Shown: in pieces, positions 15,046 through 25,577 of the stretch
Numbering within the stretch: position 1 is the first letter of the stretch
How the letters are laid out: every line of letters starts with the position of its first letter
NCBI GenBank assembly: GCA_022925895.1
Contig: JAKSYS010000296.1
Coordinates: forward strand, 1 to 64,000
Length of the DNA: 64,000 bases
DNA from: Fragilaria crotonensis
Taxonomy: Eukaryota; Bacillariophyta; Fragilariophyceae; Fragilariales; Fragilariaceae
Direction: 5' to 3'
Made by a program: the position numbers and the translations under genes
The notes under the pieces: generated by a model
The model's database searches: none
What the model was told of the DNA's origin: nothing
The model's input: the letters and a program-made list of their open reading frames with translations, nothing else

Positions 15046-18000
15046 CTAGCAATAGCTGCAGATGACATAGGAACGCAGTCCCACCAATTCAGGATTGGTT
15101 CCAAGCAACTGCAAAGAATTCACGTGTAGCGAGCTGCGAAATGTGGTCGATTCGAGCCGTCGTTCCATCATATTGGATGCCGGTAAAACACCAGTTGGCC
15201 CCAAATGTTCAAAAATGGTCTGGAACGCACCACGGCCTAACCATAGCGCATCTTGATGTCCAATCGAAAGGAACGAGCCGTCAGAAGCATGTTGCTTCAA
15301 TCGGTGGATGATTAAGTTCCGCGCAAATGTAATAGTAGACTCAATAGCATTACGAATGAATCCAACGTTCTTGTCGACCTCAATCACTGACCGTATAACT
15401 TCTTGCGACTTTAATGCTGCCAGAAGCATCATCTGAGTAAAATTGTAAACAACGACTTCAAAGCTATTGACTGTTGAATCGTATAGAATGGGCTGACATC
15501 TCGGTCGAACGAACGTCTTCATACGAATTTCGAGATTCCTGCCGACTTGGCACCGATCGATCGTCAAGGAGTCAAGGGCTTTGGCGTTTGCAAATCTCGA
15601 GTAGTCGACCCGAACTTCGCCTGTGGACGTATCAATGAGGAGACCGCACCAAGGAAAGAGAGTCCTTCCTGACATGGTGAGCAATTGAGAGATGCCGCAA
15701 TCAGATTGAGATTCGACATTGACTTTTCGGTGTTAATAGTCACGCCAAGCTCAGGTTTTCCTTGTTTCATTTTTTCGAGAAAGGCTTCTGCCTGGCTGCG
15801 ATCTGTTGTAATGAGAATGAAATCATCTGTCAGGCGGATGAGGGTACATTCATGTGAATCCATGAGCAGGCCACCCAGGATTTCGGTCTCCATCTTTGCG
15901 TAATAGAAATTGCAAAGGAAACTTGAAAGCACACTCCCTTGTGGTATGCCCGACCTTTGTAGAAAGAATCTTTTTCCGTATCTCCCTGGCATGGCAACGA
16001 GGTTACTCTGCAGATGCTCTTTTAGTTGTGACATGATATCTTGTTTGTTGGTGATAGTAGATCCCATGCCGTTTGCAAACACTGAATCCGTGTACTGAGG
16101 GGAGAGCCTAGCTGACAGTGAGTGAAACATTTCGTGCTCCTGCAAGCCGCCAACGATTCTCACCGGCTTCCAAACTGGTCGCCCGAGGCTATGGAAGGGA
16201 TGAAGTACTGAGTGCCGCTGGATTAGATATTGATCATGGTGAACGATATCGTTAATGATTTCCAGCAAGCGCACTTGGTTTACATTATCATAGCATTTCT
16301 GGATATCCACGCTCACAAAATAAAGCTTCTTCGTCGTTTTCTTCGACCACGGCTTTTGCTTGCAGCGAACCCTACTCAAGAATGACTTGAGTATAGGATA
16401 GACACCATTGAGCCCAGCTTGTCCAGCACCGAATGTCTCAGGGTTTCGTTCATATTCGTGACGAAGCACCTGGAAAGTATTGGAGAGCGTCGTATTCGTA
16501 GAGGGATGTCGACCATTGTGTTCTCTTGCATTGCCAATCAGAGTATCGCACTTTGAGAGCATAGCGATCGGTCTGACTCCAGTGGCCTTCGGGAGGAGCT
16601 TCAGCCGGGAGAGTCCCATGCGTTGTGCGTTAAGTAAGTCTGCCGCCTGCTGCATGTTGACCTCCTGGTATTGCTTCGCCGTCAATTTTGATATGGAAAG
16701 GGTTCGAAAAATGGACCACACTGGTTTCCTGTAGTATAGGACGCGATTCCCACTGAACTCGCTTTCCGTCACGTAAAAGATCGACCTCAACAGGGGGATT
16801 GTGAATGCGCATATAGTCCATCGCATTGCCTCTCGAAGCAAGGTCGTTGCAGCTACGTGGCTAGATTTTGAGTTGTCTGCCGTCCACATCCATCGAATAT
16901 CAGTGACACGAAGACCCTCCGTCAAAAATTTGTTGGGAAGTCGTTCGAAACGACGTAGTGCGACAAAGGTACGTACTTTGGAAACTACCTGATCGAAATT
17001 GTGAGGCGAACCCCAAAACTCGAGGGGAAAGACTTTCTGAATAACTTCCTTGAGAAATAGAGCAACACTTTTGGCTGGAGTGTGCGCAGCTCCCGCCTCT
17101 GCAACATCCACCCTGGACTTCTTCCCCAATCGTGCAAAATCAGGGAGTGGACAACGTCGATTCAATGTGCGGTGGTAATCGAATCGCTCGTGCCTATCTA
17201 AAATATCTTTGCACAGCGGAATCGCTTCTTCTCGAAAACGTATCCAGCGCTTGCGCCGTTTCTTGCCTTTTGAAGTATACAAGGAAACAATGGCACTCAG
17301 GAGCTGCTTGGGATTCCCTTGGTTCATGACGTGCCCCGCTTGAAAGCCAATTTTCGGTGCATACGCCTGAGAGTAATACAGTGATTGTCGGGGTATCAAA
17401 TTGTTGGCTTTCCAAGCGCTTGATTCGTCGCTTCCTTTAGGAGTTTGGTGTTTCTTGCCAGTTGTTTGCCTCGCAGAGGTCGAGCGAGCAGTACCGCATA
17501 GCAAAATAAAGTTATCATCACTTCCATCTACTGGCAGAAACACGGTGGTCTGAAGCAGCAAGACTCGCATCAAGTCATCTCCTATCATACGGTAAAGAGC
17601 GTCAGCGTAGGGTGATGTCTTGCAAAAATTGACGTTGTCGTCAATTTGAGTGCAAATGACGCCTGGCCTCATGTTGGGACAAGGTCGCATATGTTGCTTA
17701 TCTCCAGACGACACGCTGTAGCCTTGATCGAGTACGTTTCGTTGAGACCAGTCTCGGCTCTTGCGTTGAACGAGTGTCCAGATAACATCATCCACCAAAT
17801 CGACGAGAGATTGAGATCGTTTGGCAGTTCTAATCTCTTGTATTGGTTTCAGAGTTTTCACGGGGCATACTAAGGTGCGACGCATCCGTTCACCATGTGT
17901 ACAACCATCTAGACGTAACGGCGGCAAAGACGGAGCGTACTTTGCGACGAAATCGGGGAGCGACAGCACGAGCCTTTCAGGACCCACAAGAGCACGGACA

Positions 18001-18077
18001 GTAGATGGCACTTTGTTCTCCGCATCCAAAGCGATAGTAGCATCTATTCTTCTCTTTCGTTTTCTTGCCCCCGGCAT
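15046..18077 (-). CDS. TERT: telomerase reverse transcriptase
   Basis: Catalytic subunit of telomerase, which copies the RNA template onto chromosome ends in the nucleus. About 1010 residues from the ATG at 18077. An N-terminal TEN-like domain ends near GDDLMRVLLLQTTVF (about 165-195). The RNA-binding domain has a CP-like HRTLNRRCPLP (302-312), FWGSPHNF (354-361) and the T motif FYVTESEFSGNRVLYYRK (434-451). RT motifs follow: 1/2 LKLLPKATGVRPIAML (492-507), A FVSVDIQKCYDNV with Asp591, B-prime GIPQGSVLSSFLCNF (about 710), C LIRLTDDFIL with Asp751-752, D GVTINTEK, E FPWCGLLID, then a thumb domain. The frame breaks once between D and E at the TTTT run 15724-15727 (plus strand); one extra A on the coding strand would give TEKVNVESQ, typical of TERT, so a consensus slip is likely. 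It converges with H3. It is a host gene, not a retroelement: the T and CP motifs are TERT-specific. Confidence 0.93.
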
Positions 18078-18294
18078 AGCATTTATTCTTTAGATCGCTC
18101 TATGATACACTGCTATGAGAAAGGATAGGCGTTCGGTACGCACTAACCACGGGAAAACGAGATCCTTGCCTTGGCGCAATGATGGTTGAATGCTCAACGA
18201 AGGTGCGCCAATTCCCAGATTTAAAATCAGGACTACCAATAAATACTCAACATATAACCGTCAACGAACTATTTGGTTTAAATAATGGTACAGA

Positions 18295-19121
18295 ATGAGT
18301 ACGGAGTATATATGTATGATTAATCGACGGTGCTGTCTGGCCACCTCGGTTCCGTCGGTTCGTCGTCAGCGCATGTCATGCGGTGAATCTGTGACGAAAG
18401 ATCGTGAGGACGTGATACGGACGATGACCGAAATGATGGAGGATGTGCGCTGGATCGAAACGGAGTGCGACTCGGGAACCGTGGACGACGACGACGATGA
18501 GCCCGATGTCGGCGACCTGTTTGCTGATCCTGATCCTTATGACACGTTTGAGCACGAAATTTGTGGCCACAAGATTCTGCTTCATGGTCACAAAGCAGAG
18601 AACGGTCAAACGATACCCAGCACAGGTCTCACACTGTGGAGAGCTGCCCCTTTATTGTGCGATTTCATGCAGCAGAATGTTTCGCTCATTGAGGGTCAAC
18701 GAGTTTTGGAGTTAGGGGCGGGACTGGGTCTGTGTGGCATTACTGCAGAATTGTTAGGGGCCGGTGAGGTCTGCATGACTGATGGCGATACCGACACATT
18801 GGCCCAGCTAAGGAAAACGTGAAAGCCAACGGCTGCACGAAGATAACATGTCCGCAGCTTCGGTGGGGACATCAGTGGCTGAGTTCGTGGAGCATCATGG
18901 GAAATTCGACATCATAATTGCAGCGGACATTATTTATGTCGAAAATATATGAGCCGCTCTTCGATACCGCGGTGGCGCTCATGGGGCATACGTTTTTGCT
19001 ATCCTATGCTCGGCGCAACGTCAAGATAGATCTTGTGATGGAGTGTGCTGATCGACATCACTTATCATGGACACAACCCAGTGGTGACGACGGCGTGTAT
19101 GTCTTCAAGTTTAAGAGCTAG
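18295..19121 (+). pseudogene. lysine/METTL-type methyltransferase, frame-broken
   Basis: Family-16 (METTL21/METTL18-like) SAM-dependent protein methyltransferase. Visible parts are TGLTLWRAAPLLCDFM, the SAM-binding motif I VLELGAGLGLCGI, the acidic motif CMTDGD and, after a frame change, FDIIIAADIIYVE (motif post-II) and EPLFDTAVALM. The N-terminus from the ATG at 18295 carries an acidic stretch (VDDDDDEPDVGDLF). Three frame changes separate the pieces: near 18812-18820 (GGAAAA), near 18865 (GGGG) and near 18945. Each is one base. All motifs survive, so this is either a recently decayed gene or a functional gene with consensus errors. It lies 217 bases from, and divergent to, TERT. Confidence 0.65.
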
Positions 19122-19483
19122 CAACATCACAGCCTCACGTTGGCATGATCTACTCGTCCAATGCACACGGTCCCTCTTGGATGATGCTGGAGCAACATTT
19201 TATTCCTCATGTTGATTGTCCTGGTCATGAGTACTACTAGTAGTAGTACCTGGTACTCTGAAATCTACTGTTTCTCTTCGCACCAGAGTCTATAGTTGTA
19301 CCAGTACCGGTACCGATATAATTTCGTGTCGTGCCGCTAGATATCGGATACTGGAGTACCGTACTTCCACGTGCCGTTTATCAGCGACGGTGTGCCATGA
19401 CGTTGCTCGATCATCCGAGTTCACCTTTCAAAGGAGATGGCATCGTGATACACCTCAGTAGGGTAAAATCCAAGATTGCAACA

Positions 19484-20624
19484 ATGGTATCTCCCCAATC
19501 AGCGCCCCGTCTTGGATTGGGCATGGCAGCCCTGGGTCGACCTGGCTATATTAATTTGGACCGTTCAAGCGTCTTGGGAGCAGAGCGTACGATTGAAATG
19601 ATGCAATCTCAAGCCAACTCGGTGTTGGACAAACTCTTTGCCTGCTCGTCATCCTCGTTACCTTGGATTGACTGTGCTCGATCTCGGCCTCTCGGAACGC
19701 TTCGTTGGGGAACTTGAGATCCAAAAGCATTGCAGATGAAGTCTACGTTTCATCCAAGTGGGGATACAGTAAGTTGGAAACAACGCAACAAAAACACAAC
19801 TATTGCGAAATAGGGCGCACACTCACCGGAATAATTATTCATGCTAGCGTACGTGGCTGACTGGAACGTGGAACTTGCGGAGGCAGCCACATGAAGTGAA
19901 GGATCATTCGGTCGAAGTAAGTGGTCTGTTCAACGTGGCATGAAAAAGTCGATGCCTCACAGTGACGCATGTCAATATTCTCAAATCACTACAACAGAAC
20001 TTTCTGAAGCAGGTCGAAGAGACTGCAGATCTTGTTGGAGAGTACGTTAACCTATATCAAGTTCATTCTGCCACTGTCAGATCAGAATTTTGACCAATGT
20101 TGACGCTCATGCTGCAATGGCGAAATGTCGACGCCAGCGAGGTTGGAAACTTGGTCTATCCGTGTCAGGGCCGACACAAGACAAAGTGCTATCGCTCGCT
20201 ATGGACATTAAAGCCGAAGGAGAAGATTTCCCACTTTTTGACTCAGTACAATGCACATTACAATGTTTTGGAACAACGCCCTGGTGCTGCACTGTTAGAG
20301 GCTCATGAACGCGGTATGGACATTATCATAAAGGAAGGTTTGGCCAATGGGCGTGCCTTGCGGCACTCATCAGTGATTGCGTACTCCCAAAAATTGAATT
20401 GTGAGCCAGATCATCTTGCCCTCGGGTGCATCTTGGCGCAACCCTTCAATCCACGCGTTTTGAGTGGAGCCCTAACTGCGGACCATCTGGAATCCAATTG
20501 GAAGGCAGTAAGCGTCGCAGATAAACTCCGTTCGGATCCGGCGTTGTTGAAGGAAATCATGGATAGTTGTGTGGTACCAAGTGAAGAATATTGGGATGAA
20601 CGCTCAGCATTAAAATGGAATTAA
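19484..20624 (+). pseudogene. aldo/keto reductase-like gene, multiply frame-broken
   Basis: Aldo/keto reductase barrel of the D-threo-aldose 1-dehydrogenase or galactose-dehydrogenase type. The start at 19484 gives a family-typical N-terminus (RLGLGMAALGRPGYIN); later blocks are KSIADEVYVSSKWGY, YVADWNVELAE, NFLKQVEETADLVGEY, NLYQVHSAT, QRGWKLGLSVSGPTQ and NVLEQRPGAALLEAHERG. Plausible GT-AG introns are 19769-19847 and 19917-19997, giving GYT-YVADW and SVE-NFLKQ joins. At least five one-base frame changes lie between these blocks, around 19690-19715, 19893-19905, 20085-20095 and 20245-20270. The catalytic Tyr segment near ARSYGLSE is one of the disturbed places (read as ARSRPLGT). Either a decaying gene or a poorly resolved stretch of consensus. 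Confidence 0.6.
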
Positions 20625-20631
20625 GAAATCG

Positions 20632-21514
20632 CTACGCACAATACTTCCAGATTCCAGCAACGATCAAATCATTCGTTCTTTTCTTTTTTCCTGTCAATGA
20701 CGAACGCCCAGACCATCCACCCAACAAAGTATAGTTGCAACAGACCAAGAACAAACTGTGATGCTTGCAGCTACGCACTTCCCAAACTTGCGTTCCAAGG
20801 TGAGCATAACTCCCAACGAATTGTAGAAATTTGATTGTCGCCAGAAAGTGGACTCCCCTCGATTCCATGGAAGGCAGCATGGACTTGATGAAGTGTTCCG
20901 TGTAGTTTGTTATCTGGCTAATGCTGTTTAGCAACACAATCGCTGGTAACCATGATGAGTGCGTGACAATGCCGCCCCACAAAATGACAATCATAATGGC
21001 GTGGTGATGGGTAGCATATCAGGGATCTGCTTCCCTTGAGTACCATGATCAGGCGTCGATAAATTGATAATAAAGACAAATACCATACTGTGGACCACGA
21101 ACCGAATCCAGCGTCCCAGAGACTCCCCTCCGCATCACAGTAGGTCGCTCCCATGCCGTGAGCCTCTACATGATCAGTGACCAGCGACCACACGTTGACT
21201 GAAACGACGATTGAAAATGTTTGCATCACGGCGTTGTGGACCGTAGCGAGCAATTTGAACATATCCGACTCTCCTGTTGTGCCGAAATGGTCACGGATGC
21301 CCAGAACGGGTCCTTTGGACGTTATGTAGAAAGCAATCAGGATGAAGACAACTTCTGGACGCAGCAAGTTTGCTACGAGACTGTTGGATGAGAGCCGATC
21401 GTAGGGAAAGTTCCATAGCAGATCTGTTATTGAAGTCGCAAGAGGCTTGCCATCGGTGGAAACATCAATTCCTGGATGGAAGCGCACATACGAAAGGTCC
21501 AAGAGGAATTCCAT
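20632..21514 (-). pseudogene. ELO-family fatty-acid elongase, frame-broken
   Basis: ELO condensing enzyme of the ER, which adds malonyl-CoA-derived C2 units to acyl-CoA. The N-terminal part starts at the ATG at 21514 (MEFLLDLSYVRFHPG); membrane segments include PEVVFILIAFYI and NAVMQTFSIVVSVNVW. The family block GSWSTVWYLS is followed by EFIDA, then IMVLKGSR, then PDMLP and THHHAIMIVILWGG, but these sit in alternating frames over about 100 bases (20975-21080). The last frame continues through LLNSISQ and a hydrophobic tail to WKYCA. The histidine box that should read HxxHH is visible only as THHHA because of the disturbed frame. Its 3-prime end is 7 bases from the end of the convergent aldo/keto reductase gene. 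Confidence 0.65.
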
Positions 21515-23503
21515 TGATTATCAATGACGGAGTGGTATGAGAGAATGTGAGTTACAGTTATGTTCACATTATTTATTCTATTGATGTACTCCTAGTTCGG
21601 AGAAGTCTACTCCGGAGTCCGGAGTGTGGCGGAAGGCAGGAAGTTTATCATTTGATGCTGGAAGATGGCCCTGTTCGAAAGTGCTTGCCAATCGACAGAG
21701 GCAAATTAGGCCGATGCTTACGAGTTCACAAACGGTACCTGGTACACAAAAACAAACGGGACTGTCCCATTTGCAAAAAATGGCCAAAATACCTGCTTAT
21801 ACGCCACAATCGCAAAACAAACTGGCCTGTCCCATTTGTGAAACAGGGTCCCTTTTAAGATTTTCACAAACGGGCCCGTCCCGTTTGCAAATAACCCGGA
21901 TAACAAATTGGCCAAAACAAACGGGCCAGAAGGTCATTTGCTCGTATGATCATAGATCACACTCACCAGAACAAACACTTCTCACTCCGTTCAACTCTTC
22001 CTTTGTCCCTACTGCTTCAATCTACACTCTTTCTTGCCTCCTTGTAAGACCTACAAGATGGCACAAATCAATTGACAAAATGTGCAATGACAGGCTTGCC
22101 GGTTGCTGGATCAAAATTTTAAATGTACTCTTGAAACCGAGACCGTGCTGACACTGTGCACTGCATCAAGACCACTCCTGCAGATCATCTGCTTTCAAGT
22201 CTGTGGAAGTAGTGCTCCATGAACCGATTGGATTGCCACAAATACGCCCTCAACCCATGTTTCCCCAAAACGCCCTGTCAACATAACGACTTCACCAACC
22301 ACATTGTCTGAGAGAAGGCGGTATGTTTGTATTGATAAGAAGCAAAAATGGCCCGGCAGGGAAGTGAAATGTTGGTATTGACCAAGAATGAAATACCGTG
22401 ATGAGGGGCGCCCTAAAGGAAAACAGAAGGATTGCTGCGTATCAGGATGTGGTGAAACGCGGGGTAATTTGAAGCTAGAAAAGGAAAAGAAGGAAGATGC
22501 ATGAAGCGATGGTCATTGCTTTTTGTGTTTGGTGACTGGCAATTGATGTTGTCGATCATGGATGAACCTTTCAAAGCAACTCATGCATTGATAATATAAC
22601 ATTGTAATCAGATACTTGACTTGAGCAAATGTAGAGTACTAGCTAGCATTCTCAGCGTACTTCCTAATTAGTTTTTATCCTAATATGCTGTCATCGACGT
22701 TTACTATCTTACAGACATACGGAAATTCATGGTGCCTGATCGGTATTCTTACTGTGCCTGGTCATTGTATTCTTGTTCATGAAATGTGCTCTGATGCCAC
22801 CATCCTCCTGCCTCTCGTTTGAAGGCAAGGCTCGCTCCTGCTGAAGAAGTCATGCTGAGTGATGATGCCACAGCTGCTGCAAACTTTGTTTGTTGATGCG
22901 CTAAAAAAGGAGTTAGAGGGGCGAGGATTCTGCGTTATATATCATACGTGGCAGGATAAAAAATATAGAACAGTTTGTTTTGTTCAGAATTCTACCTGTA
23001 CTGTAATAGGCAACAATCAACAATCAATCATACTGGAGTCTGGACTCTGGACTCTGGACAGACTTGACAGTTGACATTCCATAGTATTGTACTTGTACTT
23101 CACAAAGCATACAGGATGATCTGCTCATACATAGACGCATACATCCGACAAGCCGTACGTACATATGGTACGGAAGAGTACTGTCAAAGAACGAATGTAC
23201 GAGAACGGCAAAGCCCGCGTATGGGCACAGTAACATGGTGTACCAGTCAGTCGGTCTATCGGTGACAAGTGACAACGAGATACGACGATGTCACTGTTGG
23301 CACTGTCGACAAATCCTACTGACGCAGATTGATGGATAGCGTGAGGTCGCCGGAAACGACGTCTCTCGGGAAAGTTTGTGAAACATCTTACTCACACACA
23401 TCACACTCAGCGATGCTGTAATGCAACCGACATGATCATACAATCTCCATCTTCGCGGAAATACATCCCTGATACGTTTCTTGGCACTACTGGAGCCATT
23501 GGC
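21515..23503. other. gene-poor intergenic region
   Basis: No gene seen in about 2 kb. It holds the palindromic repeat cluster at 21751-21927 and a TCTGGAC heptamer repeat at 23039-23059. The last 300 bases probably include the promoter of the carotenoid-oxygenase-like gene. The frame of that gene is open upstream of its chosen start to about 23378, with another in-frame ATG at 23432. Confidence 0.5.
21751..21927. repeat. four copies of a hairpin-forming ACAAACGGGCC repeat
   Basis: The motif ACAAACGGG followed after about five bases by CCCGTTTGC, its own inverted copy, occurs at 21752-21774, 21817-21840 and 21865-21888, with a half copy at 21917-21927. The third copy is near perfect and the other two have one or two mismatches in each arm. 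Each copy could fold into an 8-9 base-pair hairpin. Spacing is 65, 48 and 52 bases. No coding sequence overlaps. Function unknown. Confidence 0.7.
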
Positions 23504-25447
23504 ATGACGTCTCGAGTTTTAGCAGTAGTAGCATTCGCTGCATTGTTAGAGTCCGCGCCATGTTGTGGTTTTCAAGCTTCGCCCTATGGTTCGAGGACAA
23601 CACTCTCTCTGGCCAGACGGATGACAGCGTCAACCGAAGGACCTGCCAAGGGAATTACAATGCCTGAACAGCAACAGAAACCTCCCGATATGGCTGCATA
23701 TTCGTCGGGTTATCAGACTGTTTTTGAAGAACAATCCTGCAGGGTGTTGACACCCTCGTTTGGTGCCGTTCCTGTCGACTTGGGAGGGACCTACTATCGA
23801 TGCGGCCCCAGCATGTTTTCCGCTGGTTCTATTGTTCCACCCAAGACAAGTATCATCCAACCCAAATCACGACCAGTACCGGATGGCCAAGATCCCGATC
23901 GCATGGTCTTGCATCCCTTCGAAGCCGACGGTGGTCTCTTGGCAGTCACGATCAACCAAGACACCAAGGAAATTGTGTCTAGGTTTCGATACATTCGTAC
24001 AAATGCTTTCACTGCCGAACGGAAAAAGGGACAGCGTCTTTACACCGGCATGGACAGTACTCGTGCTTCCGTAGGGGGAGACTTGATATCCCCTACCTTT
24101 CGACACCATTTGCAACCTGGACTCAACAAGAACCGCAAGAACACCAGCAATACACGTGTTGTCTTTTGGGCCAAAAAGCTATTGACCTTGTGGGAAGGCG
24201 GATTGCCGTATAAGCTTAATGAATTGGCTCTTTCGACAGAGGGACGTTCGCAGCTCGGCGGTGTCTTGAAGGAAGCAGATCCTTTTGGAGGAGCGGCGAA
24301 GTACGATTCCAAGAAGGATCGCATGGTGTTCTATGGCAACAAGCAAGATGCTGGTGGATCAGAATTGACCATCTATGAATTCAACAACAAATTTCGTATG
24401 ACGGATAAGACGGAAGTCAAATTGCCTGGATTCGCTCTCCTCTCGGATTTCGCATTGACACAAAATTACGTTCTGGTCGTACAACCGCCGGTCACAGCGA
24501 ATGGCATGCAATTCCTGTTCAACAAGGAACCTGCCAAGGTTCTAAGCGTAGAAAGTGGGCCATCGGTAAGTTGATTAGACGTGGTATTGCGTGCGCTGAT
24601 GTACTGACGATAAATGCTAATGGCTCGCTTTCCACAGACCCTCCACATTATTTCACGCGATGAATCGAAGCCGATGACGTCTGTCGCCATCCCTTTTGAC
24701 GGAGTGACTGAAGCTGATCTGCAATTCGTTAATGCGTTCGAAGAAGCGGATGGTACAATAATCTTTGACGCGATACGTATGGATAGTCGAACCATGGATG
24801 GGAAGCCTTCGAGTTATCCTTGGGCGACGACGTTGGATAGCTTTCGCTCTACGACTGCCAAGCGCCAGATGATTCGATACACCGTTACCAAACAACGTAC
24901 TATCACGAAACAAGTTGTGATTGATTCGCAGTGCTACTTTGGTACAGTAAATCCATCAGTGAGCGCCCAGCGGCATCGATATTGCTACGCAGCAATCGGT
25001 GCCCTTGGCACTGACACTGCACCGCCTCAAGGAATCGCCAAGCTGGACACCACGTCGGGTGAGATCCTAACGTGGATGCCGGCTGAGTATGAGTTCTGCG
25101 GTGAGCCGATGTTTGCACCTTCGACAAGTGAATCCAGCGGTGAGGACGATGGATACGTTATCACGGTTTTATACAATGGCAAGGCCAAAATGAGCGAGCT
25201 GGTGATTCTCTCAGCAACGGATTTGTCCATTCAAACGAGGATACCCCTTGGAATGGCAGTTCCACATGGGCTGTATGGTTGTTTTAGCCCTGGCGACAAA
25301 TTTTCAGCGGAAGAGATTGACCGCAGAGCCAAATTGGCTGATAAGATGGAGAGTCGAGGAAACATGTGGAATGAAGTAAAGAGCGATTTTTCTGGACTGG
25401 GTTTGCGTCTGGACGATTTGGAGGAGTACTTCGGTGATATGATGTAG
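23504..25447 (+). CDS. plastid-targeted carotenoid oxygenase homologue lacking iron ligands
   Basis: RPE65/carotenoid-cleavage-dioxygenase fold, 623 residues. Exons are 23504-24565 and 24638-25447. The start at 23504 was chosen because it gives a signal peptide (VLAVVAFAALLES) ending CCGFQASP, the Phe-containing cleavage context of diatom plastid proteins; an upstream in-frame ATG at 23432 would bury it. Family blocks in order: GGTYYRCGPSMF, HPFEADGGLLAV, RFRYIRTNAFTAE, AKYDSKKDRMVFYG, DFALTQNYVLV, FVNAFEEADG, QRHRYCYAAIG, GIAKLDTTSGEI, GEPMFAP, DDGYVITVLYNG. The four residues that coordinate Fe(II) as His in this family appear here as Ala264, Ser314, Gln383 and Tyr567. The fold is complete and the frame intact, so this looks like a retained pseudoenzyme or binding protein rather than an active dioxygenase (inference). 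Confidence 0.85.
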
Positions 25448-25577
25448 ATAGACACGTCTGTTACTCCTTGTACGCTATATGTATGCCTCGGCCTTGAATC
25501 TGCCACGGTTAGCTAGCCGTCGTCGCACGATCCCGCACCGGGAGGGTTGCTTTTCTTTCATGTCCCGTCATTGACGT

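Noticed and set aside
15046-18077. Reverse transcriptase motifs as a possible retroelement
   Set aside because: The T motif, the CP-like motif, a TEN-like N-terminus and motif E FPWCGLLID are diagnostic of telomerase; there are no terminal repeats or other retroelement genes.
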